5,681 nucleotides of DNA. Source: Pseudomonadota bacterium. Lineage in GTDB: Bacteria > Pseudomonadota > Alphaproteobacteria > UBA8366 > JADFVY01. Numbering within the stretch: position 1 is the stretch's first letter; each line of letters begins with the position of its first letter. Position numbers and translations under genes: made by a program. The stretch spans positions 1 to 5,681 of the forward strand of contig DAOVHN010000190.1 in NCBI GenBank assembly GCA_030671915.1, given 5' to 3'. Below the pieces are notes generated by a model, which saw only the letters and a list, made by a program, of their open reading frames with translations, made no database searches and was not told the DNA's origin. Of this stretch, positions 1-5,681 are shown in pieces.

Positions 1-386
1 GATTCCTTCTCGACGAAGGTGTCGGTGCGCGGCACGTAGGCTTCCGGCTGGTAGTAGTCGTAGTAGGAGACGAAATACTCCACCGCGTTGTTCGGGAAGA
101 AGCTCTTCATCTCGCCATAGAGCTGGGCCGCCAGCGTCTTGTTGGGCGCCAGTATCAGCGCCGGGCGCTGGGTTAGCTGGATGACCTGCGCGGCGGTGAA
201 GGTCTTGCCCGACCCGGTCACCCCCAACAGCACCTGGTCGCGCTCGCCGCCCTTCAGACCCTCGACCAGCTCCGCGATCGCTTTCGGCTGGTCGCCGGCC
301 GGCTGGTAGTCGGAGACGAGCTCGAACGCCACCCCGCCCTCGGACCGGGGGCGTTCGGGTTTTGATATCGTGGCGGCTTCGCTCAT
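1..386 (-). CDS. uvrB: UvrABC excinuclease subunit B, N-terminal part (cut by window edge)
   Basis: UvrB is the damage-verifying helicase-like subunit of nucleotide excision repair. It is loaded on DNA by UvrA and then recruits UvrC for dual incision; it acts in the cytoplasm on DNA. The 128 codons visible match the family N-terminus closely: a conserved [17 protein letters not shown] block at residues 21-37, the Walker A loop [10 protein letters not shown] at 55-64 with the ATP-binding lysine K61, the motif [16 protein letters not shown] at 79-94, and the start of the beta-hairpin that clamps [20 protein letters not shown] at 108-124. About 540 C-terminal residues (the rest of the helicase, UvrC-binding region) lie beyond base 1. 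The ATG at 386-384 gives about 17 extra residues compared with E. coli UvrB, a variable stretch. No well-spaced Shine-Dalgarno precedes it: an AGGA sits only one base from the ATG. It is transcribed divergently from the permease gene. Identity is very secure; the exact start is less so. Confidence 0.97.
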   Translation of the reverse strand, partial: MSEAATISKPERPRSEGGVAFELVSDYQPAGDQPKAIAELVEGLKGGERDQVLLGVTGSGKTFTAAQVIQLTQRPALILAPNKTLAAQLYGEMKSFFPNNAVEYFVSYYDYYQPEAYVPRTDTFVEKE

Positions 387-392
387 GTCCTG

Positions 393-421
393 AATATAGG
401 TCAGCGGGGAGCCCGCGTCAT
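393..421 (-). promoter_or_regulatory. Putative sigma-70-type promoter for uvrB
   Basis: Read on the minus strand, ATGACG (bases 421-416, 4 of 6 matches to TTGACA) is separated by exactly 17 bases from TATATT (398-393, 5 of 6 matches to TATAAT). The AT-rich hexamer stands out in GC-rich surroundings. A start 6-7 bases downstream of the -10 would fall at about base 386, the A of the uvrB ATG, so the transcript would be leaderless or nearly so. I see no LexA-type box (GAAC/GTTC repeats spaced by 7) here. This is inferred from consensus matching only. Confidence 0.4.
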
Positions 422-464
422 CGGTGTCGGCCCGCCCTATTTTTCAGCAGCCTGATTATCCCCA

Positions 465-493
465 TTGTCGCGACTGTTCGGCTGCATTAGCCT
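465..493 (+). promoter_or_regulatory. Weak candidate promoter for the DMT permease gene
   Basis: TTGTCG at 465-470 (4 of 6 to the -35 consensus), a 17-base spacer, and TAGCCT at 488-493 (3 of 6 to the -10 consensus). Initiation would fall near base 500, right at the preferred ATG at 502, which has no Shine-Dalgarno. The hexamer matches are poor and could be chance; other AT-rich stretches in 438-462 might serve instead. Confidence 0.2.
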
Positions 494-501
494 CGCGCGC
501 C

Positions 502-1422
502 ATGTCGCCGAAATTGCCGTCGCACAACCTTGCCTGGGTTTTCCTGGCCCTGTCCTCGATGTTCTGGGCCGGGAATATCGTGCTGGCGCGCGCGCTGCAT
601 GCTGATATTCCGCCGATCGCGTTGAATTTCTGGCGCTGGGCGGTGGCGCTGGCCGTCATGCTGCCCTTCACCGTCGGGCTGGTCCGTGCCCAATGGCCGG
701 CGGTGCGCCGCGAATGGCGCTATCTGGCGTTGCTGGGATTCACCGGCATGGCGGCCTTCCATTCGCTGCAATATACCGCCCTGAACCTGACCACCGCGGT
801 CAATGTTTCGCTGATCCTGGCGATTACGCCGGTGGCCATTCCCCTCATGGCCTGGATGTTCTGGGGTGACCGGATGACCCCGCGCCAGGGGGCCGGGATT
901 CTGCTGTCCTTCCTCGGCGTGGCTGCGATCGTCACGCGGGGCGATCCGATGGCGGTGCTGTCGCACGGCCTGGCCCCTGGCGACCTGGTGGAGGTTGCCG
1001 CGATGATCCTGTGGTCGCTCTATTCGACGCTGGTGCGCTGGCGGCCCGCCGACCTGCACCCCAATACCGTGCTGGTCTGCAGCATGGCGCCGGCGGTGCT
1101 GTTCATACTGCCGGCCTATCTGTGGGAGACGGCGAACGTCCGCGCGATGCCCATGGACTGGCAGTCGCTGGCCATGATCGCCTACGTGTCGCTGATGGCC
1201 TCGGTCGCGGCCTTCATCTTCTTCAACCGCGCGGTGGAGGTAGTGGGGCCGACAAGGGCCGGGCTTTTCATCCATCTGATTCCGATGTTCGCGACCGGCG
1301 CCGCCGTGGCCTTCCTTGGCGAGCGTCTTTTCCTCTATCATGCGGTGGGTGCAGCCGTCATCGCCGCCGGCCTGTATCTGACGACGACCGCGGGCCGGAA
1401 AACAAGGAGTATGGAGGCATGA
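502..1422 (+). CDS. EamA/DMT-superfamily permease (RhaT/PagO-like), substrate unknown
   Basis: This is an inner-membrane protein of the drug/metabolite transporter superfamily, whose members usually export amino acids, other metabolites or drugs. From the ATG at 502 it has 306 residues, the usual family size, and two EamA repeats of five helices each. Hydrophobic segments fall at about residues 11-31, 38-60, 74-93, 98-120, 129-146, 160-178, 187-206, 223-243, 252-272 and 279-296. Family-typical stretches include FWAGNIVLAR (21-30), NVSLILAITPVAIPLMAW (101-118) and, in the second repeat, FNRAVEVVGPTRAGLF (241-256) followed by LGERL. A GTG at 424 in the same frame would add 26 non-hydrophobic residues rich in Cys, Pro and Gln; I reject it because it reads into the uvrB promoter region and adds nothing family-like. 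The C-terminus is short and basic (GRKTRSMEA), probably cytoplasmic. It stands alone: divergent from uvrB and 148 bases before the aminotransferase. The substrate cannot be predicted. Confidence 0.9.
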   Translation: MSPKLPSHNLAWVFLALSSMFWAGNIVLARALHADIPPIALNFWRWAVALAVMLPFTVGLVRAQWPAVRREWRYLALLGFTGMAAFHSLQYTALNLTTAVNVSLILAITPVAIPLMAWMFWGDRMTPRQGAGILLSFLGVAAIVTRGDPMAVLSHGLAPGDLVEVAAMILWSLYSTLVRWRPADLHPNTVLVCSMAPAVLFILPAYLWETANVRAMPMDWQSLAMIAYVSLMASVAAFIFFNRAVEVVGPTRAGLFIHLIPMFATGAAVAFLGERLFLYHAVGAAVIAAGLYLTTTAGRKTRSMEA

Positions 1423-1431
1423 TTCCGGCGG

Positions 1432-1455
1432 TGCCGAGCGACGTCGCTGGCGGCA
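1432..1455. other. Imperfect hairpin just after the permease gene
   Basis: TGCCGAGCG pairs with CGCT-GG-CGGCA around an ACGT loop, giving nine base pairs with a two-base bulge (GG at 1449-1450); the core AGCGACGTCGCT is a perfect 12-base palindrome. It begins 10 bases after the permease stop. No T-tract follows, so it is not a standard intrinsic terminator. It may slow or protect the 3' end of the permease mRNA, or be a coincidence in GC-rich DNA. Confidence 0.3.
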
Positions 1456-1496
1456 TCCTCGATCCGCGAAAATAACGATTGGGGCCTCTTTGCCCG

Positions 1497-2770
<1,274 letters not shown>

Positions 2771-2773
<3 letters not shown>

Positions 2774-2783
2774 GGCGCGGGCC
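2771..2783 (+). promoter_or_regulatory. Stop-overlapping ribosome site coupling aatA to panE
   Basis: The TGA stop of the aminotransferase (2771-2773) runs straight into GG, forming GAGG at 2772-2775, eight bases before the ATG at 2784. Ribosomes ending the upstream gene finish on the initiation site of the next, which favours coupled translation. Confidence 0.55.
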
Positions 2784-3704
2784 ATGAAAATTGCCGTCAT
2801 GGGGACGGGCGGCGTCGGCGGGTGGTTCGGGGCGAAGCTGGCGCTGGCCGGCGAGGACGTGACCTTCATCGCGCGCGGCGTGCATGGCGCCGCGATCCGC
2901 GAGAAGGGGCTGAAGGTTTTCAGCCCCACCGGCGACATGCTGGTGCAGCCTGCGAAGGCGGTGAGCGACCCCGCCGCGATCGGGCCCGTGGATGTGGTGA
3001 TGTTCTGCGTCAAGCTGTGGGACGTGGATACGGCGGCCGAGGCGTGTAAACCGCTGATCGGGCCGGACACGGCGGTGATCTGCTTCCAGAACGGCGTCGA
3101 TGCGGAAGATCGGGTCGCCGCGGTGCTGGGGGACCGGCATGCAGTCGGCGGCGTCGCCGCGATCGCCGCCCTGATCGACGAGCCCGGCGTGATCCGGCAT
3201 ACGGGCACCATGGCCTGGCTGAAATACGGCGAGCTGGACGGGCGCGCGAGCCCGCGCCTGGAGGCATTCGACGCCGCCTGCGGGAAGGCGGGTTTCGAGA
3301 CCTCCGTCTCGCCCGACATTACCGCGGATATCTGGCGGAAATTCGCATTCCTGGCGCCGTTGGCCGGAACTACCGCGGCAACCCGGATGCCGATCGGGCC
3401 GATCCTGGCCGATGCGGACACCCGCCGGCTGTTCGCGAATCTGATCGCCGAGACCGTCGCCGTCGGGCGCGCCAGGGGGGCGCGGCTGGAGGACGGCATC
3501 GAGGACAAGCAGATTGCCTTCGCCGAGGGCCTGCCCGGCGAAATGAAGGCATCAATGCTGGGCGACCTGGAACGCGGCAACCGGCTGGAGCTTGAATGGC
3601 TGACCGGTGCGGTGGTGCGCCTCGGCCGTGAACTCGGCGTGCCCACCCCGGTCAGCGATACGATCTACGCCGCGCTGAAGCTGCACGCGGAAGGGCGCGT
3701 TTAA
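2784..3704 (+). CDS. panE: 2-dehydropantoate 2-reductase (ketopantoate reductase) family, PanE/ApbA-like
   Basis: The family reduces ketopantoate to pantoate with NADPH in pantothenate/CoA synthesis, in the cytoplasm. The 306 residues match the two-domain family. The N-terminal Rossmann domain has the dinucleotide loop GTGGVG at residues 7-12, R31 at the end of beta-2, as expected for NADPH preference, VK at 76-77 and QNG at 102-104 (N103 equivalent to the conserved active-site asparagine). The helical C-terminal domain starts about residue 180 and has WRK with the probable catalytic K186, then the family signature SMLGDLERGNRLELEWLTG at 257-275, where E269 aligns with the substrate-binding glutamate of E. 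coli PanE. All key residues are present. It follows the aminotransferase by 10 bases and its TAA stop overlaps the stop of the opposing dehydrogenase gene. This family has many paralogues that reduce other 2-oxo acids, and no pan gene adjoins it, so the fold and reaction type are secure but ketopantoate as substrate is only likely. Confidence 0.88.
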   Translation: MKIAVMGTGGVGGWFGAKLALAGEDVTFIARGVHGAAIREKGLKVFSPTGDMLVQPAKAVSDPAAIGPVDVVMFCVKLWDVDTAAEACKPLIGPDTAVICFQNGVDAEDRVAAVLGDRHAVGGVAAIAALIDEPGVIRHTGTMAWLKYGELDGRASPRLEAFDAACGKAGFETSVSPDITADIWRKFAFLAPLAGTTAATRMPIGPILADADTRRLFANLIAETVAVGRARGARLEDGIEDKQIAFAEGLPGEMKASMLGDLERGNRLELEWLTGAVVRLGRELGVPTPVSDTIYAALKLHAEGRV

Positions 3705-4834
3705 CTCAGTTCGGACCGCGCAATGATGTTTCGCTGGATTTCAGACGATCCCTCGAAGATGCGCAGGATGCGGGCGTCCCGGGCGTAACGCTCCAGCGGC
3801 AGGCCGCGCGTATAGCCATAGCCGCCGTGAATCTGTAGCGCCAGATCGGTGACCCGTTGCGCCATCTCCGACGCGAACAGTTTGGCCATCGCGGCCTCGC
3901 GGGTGAAGCGCTCGCCGGTCTCGCGCAGCGCCGCCGCCCGCAGGGTCATCAGCCGCGCCGCCTCCAACTCCGTCTTCATGTCGGCCAGCATGAATTGTAT
4001 CGCCTGAAAATTCGCCAGCGGCTGGCCCGATATCTTTCTTTCCCGCACCCAGCCCAGCGCCGCCTCCAGCGCCGCGCGCGCGATGCCGCAAGCCACCGCC
4101 GCGATTTCGACGCGGCCGCGGTCCAGTACCCGCATGGCGGTGCGGAAACCGCTGCCTTCCTCGCCGATCAGATTCTCGGCTGGCAGGAGGCAGTCGAAGC
4201 GCAGCTCGTATATGCGGCTGGCCCGGATGCCCATGGTGTCCTCGGCCACGCCGACCTCGAAACCTGGCGTTCCCGCCGCGACGACGAAGGCCGATATGCC
4301 GTGATAACCGGGGGTGGGATCGGTCTTCGCAAAGACGGTGACGAAGCTGGCGGAGCCGCCATTGGTTATGAAATGCTTGGTCCCTCGCAGGCGATAGCCG
4401 TCCCCTTCGCGCAAGGCCAGCGTCGACATGTCGGCGGGATCCGAACCCGCACCCGGCTCGGTCAGCGCAAATGCCCCGAGTTTACGGCCGGCCGCGGCAT
4501 CCGGCAGCCAGCGCTTTTGCATCGCCTCGCCGCCGCCCAGCAGGATCGCATCCGTGGCCAGGTAATGGGCGGTCACGCTGGATGCCGTCGCCGCGCAGGC
4601 CGCCGCGATTTCCTCCACTGCCAGCGCCAGCCCGGTCGCCGGCGCGCCCGCGCCACCATAATCGGCGGGCAGGTTCAGCCCCATGGCGCCGAATTCCGCA
4701 AGGCTGTCGAAATGGCCTTCGGGGAAAGCGGCGTCCCGGTCGGCGCGCGCCGCGCCCGGGGCCAGGTTTTCTTGTGCAAAGCGGCGGATGGCGTCGCGCA
4801 GCGCCGCATCGTCCTGGCCGATCACGAAGTCCAC
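3701..4834 (-). CDS. Acyl-CoA dehydrogenase (FAD-dependent), substrate unknown
   Basis: This flavoenzyme introduces a trans-2 double bond into an acyl-CoA and passes electrons to electron-transfer flavoprotein. The 377 residues equal the short/medium-chain family length. In order: an N-terminal helical domain (about 1-118) with LAEFGAMGLNLPADYGG at 45-61; a beta-barrel middle domain with the FAD/substrate motif ALTEPGAGSD at 123-132 and GTKHFITNGG at 151-160; and a C-terminal helical domain with QIHGGYGYTRGLPLERYARD at 334-353. The probable catalytic base is E361 in RIFEGSSEIQRNIIAR, the position used by short- and medium-chain enzymes rather than the alternative helix position of the isovaleryl/long-chain type. 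The start is GTG (4834-4832) with GAGGGGG about 7 bases upstream; that ribosome site overlaps the stop of the CoA-transferase gene, 12 bases away. The pairing suggests the acyl-CoA made by the transferase is the substrate. Family certain; specificity cannot be read from the sequence. Confidence 0.95.
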   Translation of the reverse strand: MDFVIGQDDAALRDAIRRFAQENLAPGAARADRDAAFPEGHFDSLAEFGAMGLNLPADYGGAGAPATGLALAVEEIAAACAATASSVTAHYLATDAILLGGGEAMQKRWLPDAAAGRKLGAFALTEPGAGSDPADMSTLALREGDGYRLRGTKHFITNGGSASFVTVFAKTDPTPGYHGISAFVVAAGTPGFEVGVAEDTMGIRASRIYELRFDCLLPAENLIGEEGSGFRTAMRVLDRGRVEIAAVACGIARAALEAALGWVRERKISGQPLANFQAIQFMLADMKTELEAARLMTLRAAALRETGERFTREAAMAKLFASEMAQRVTDLALQIHGGYGYTRGLPLERYARDARILRIFEGSSEIQRNIIARSELS

Positions 4835-4849
4835 CTGCCGGCCCCCTCA
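4835..4849 (-). promoter_or_regulatory. Stop-overlapping ribosome site that decides the GTG start of the dehydrogenase
   Basis: On the minus strand the TGA stop of the CoA-transferase gene (4849-4847) continues into a G run, giving GAGGGGG, then seven bases (CCGGCAG), then GTG. This strong, well-placed site supports the GTG at 4834 as the start, even though there is no ATG, and indicates coupled translation of the two genes. Confidence 0.55.
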
Positions 4850-5681
4850 AATAACGCCGTCGCGGCGCAGCGCGGCGATCTCGTCGGCATCCAGGAATGC
4901 GCTTAGCACTTCGTCGGTGTGTTGGCCCAGCGTCGGCGGCGGCGCAACGGGCCCCGGGGGGCATTGTGAAAAGCGCACTGGCTGGCGAACCAGGGGTATC
5001 TCGCCGGCAACCGGGTGGTCGGCGGTCGTGACGAGCCCCCTTGCCTCGACATGCTCGCTCGCCACCGCCTCGGCCACGGAAAGGATCGGCGATGCCGGGA
5101 CACCCGCCTCGTCCAGTACGCGGACGGCCTCGTCCACCGTCCGCCCGCCGGTCCAGGCTGTAATCAGGATGCGCAGTTCGGGCTCATGCCTGGTGCGTTC
5201 GGCGTCGCTGATAAAACGTGGGTCCGCCGACAGTTCCGGCTGGCCCATGGCGTTGGCGAACCTCGCGAACAGGGCATCGCTCGCAACTGCTATGACGACA
5301 TAGCCGTTGCGGCAGGGATAGCTGTCGAAGGGCGTGGAGATCGGGTGGCGGTTGCCGGTCCGCCCCGGGTTTGTGCCCGCGAACAAGTGCAGGCTCAGCG
5401 GCGTCACCATCATCGATATCAGCGAGTCCGTCATGGCGATATCAAGATGCTGTCCCTCGCCGGTCCGGTCGCGATGGCGGATGGCGGCCAGGATCGACCA
5501 GCAGGCGTTCAGTCCGGCGCAAAGATCGCCCACGGACTCGCCGACGCGCGTCGGCGGCCCGTCCGCTTCTCCGGTGACGCTCATCAGGCCCGACATGGCC
5601 TGGGCGATAATGTCGTACGCGGGCCGGGCCGAAAGCGGACCTTCCTGGCCAAAGCCGGAGATGCTTGCATGGACCAGGGCC
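4847..5681 (-). CDS. Class III (CaiB/BaiF) acyl-CoA transferase, N-terminus cut by window edge
   Basis: Family III CoA-transferases move CoA between carboxylic acids through aspartyl-anhydride and aspartyl-CoA intermediates (formyl-CoA:oxalate, succinyl-CoA:itaconate, carnitine and similar enzymes). The frame stays open to base 5681, giving 277 visible codons; the family is about 380-400 residues, so roughly the first 110-120 are missing. The stretch upstream of the first internal ATG (5596) is truly coding: it reads HASISGFGQEGPLSARPAYD, a family hallmark. The catalytic aspartate is visible in GESVGDLCAG (its codon is at 5527-5525), followed by LAAIRHRDRTGEGQHLDIAM, the usual post-active-site block, and by GNRHPISTPFDSYPCRNGYV, typical of the small domain. 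The C-terminus ends in the usual QHTDEVL...LDADEIAALRRDGVI. The enzyme appears intact where visible. It lies directly upstream of the acyl-CoA dehydrogenase and probably shares its transcript; any promoter is outside the window. Acid substrate and CoA donor are unknown. Confidence 0.95.
   Translation of the reverse strand, partial: ALVHASISGFGQEGPLSARPAYDIIAQAMSGLMSVTGEADGPPTRVGESVGDLCAGLNACWSILAAIRHRDRTGEGQHLDIAMTDSLISMMVTPLSLHLFAGTNPGRTGNRHPISTPFDSYPCRNGYVVIAVASDALFARFANAMGQPELSADPRFISDAERTRHEPELRILITAWTGGRTVDEAVRVLDEAGVPASPILSVAEAVASEHVEARGLVTTADHPVAGEIPLVRQPVRFSQCPPGPVAPPPTLGQHTDEVLSAFLDADEIAALRRDGVI

Noticed and set aside
340..500. A LexA (SOS) operator in front of uvrB
   Set aside because: Isolated GTTC words occur, but none is paired with a second GTTC or GAAC at the spacing used by alphaproteobacterial LexA.
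487..1341. A 284-codon minus-strand frame opposite the permease
   Set aside because: The translation is rich in His, Arg, Gln and Gly with no hydrophobic core or motif, and the plus strand encodes an obvious ten-helix transporter.
1482..1495. A small GGGC / GCCC stem with a CTCTTT loop as a terminator
   Set aside because: It has only four base pairs and no following T-tract; a chance occurrence is likely.
3857..4906. A 349-codon plus-strand open frame opposite the acyl-CoA dehydrogenase
   Set aside because: Composition is Arg/Gly/Ala/Gln-rich with no domain, and it runs across the junction of two well-supported minus-strand genes; it is a codon-bias shadow.
4847..5596. Taking the CoA-transferase as a complete 249-residue protein starting at the ATG at 5596
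   Set aside because: The frame remains open to the window edge, and the extra 28 codons encode the conserved SISGFGQEGP...RPAYD block, so the ATG is internal and the gene is truncated only by the window.

Overview
The window looks like ordinary chromosomal DNA from a high-GC Gram-negative bacterium, most likely an alphaproteobacterium of the Rhodospirillales type. I infer this from the strong GC bias at third codon positions, the protein styles (a type Ib aspartate aminotransferase, a UvrB with a short N-terminal extension) and the gene mix. No rRNA, tRNA, CRISPR array, insertion sequence, integrase, phage gene or other mobility signal is visible, and all genes share one composition.

Layout from left to right. 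(1) Bases 1-386, minus strand: the first 128 codons of uvrB, cut by the left edge. (2) Bases 387-501: a short divergent control region with a promoter-like element for uvrB and a weaker one for the plus-strand gene. (3) Bases 502-1422, plus: a ten-helix EamA/DMT-family permease. (4) Bases 1423-1570: a non-coding gap with an imperfect hairpin and a possible promoter. (5) Bases 1571-2773 and 2784-3704, plus: a closely coupled pair, aspartate aminotransferase then a PanE/ApbA-type ketopantoate reductase. (6) Bases 3701-4834 and 4847-5681, minus: a second coupled pair, read right to left as a class III (CaiB/BaiF) CoA-transferase, cut by the right edge, then an acyl-CoA dehydrogenase. The two pairs converge and their stop codons share the four bases TTAA.

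How the genes may work together. The CoA-transferase/acyl-CoA dehydrogenase pair suggests a small acid-catabolic module: CoA is moved onto a carboxylic acid, then the thioester is alpha,beta-desaturated. The substrate cannot be read from the sequence. The aminotransferase/reductase pair could interconvert amino acids, 2-oxo acids and 2-hydroxy acids, or could serve aspartate supply and pantothenate synthesis separately. The permease and UvrB have no evident link to these pathways.

I found no convincing undescribed system. The points most worth a second look are the possible leaderless start of uvrB, the unassigned CoA-transferase/dehydrogenase module, the aminotransferase/reductase pairing and the zero-space convergent gene junction.
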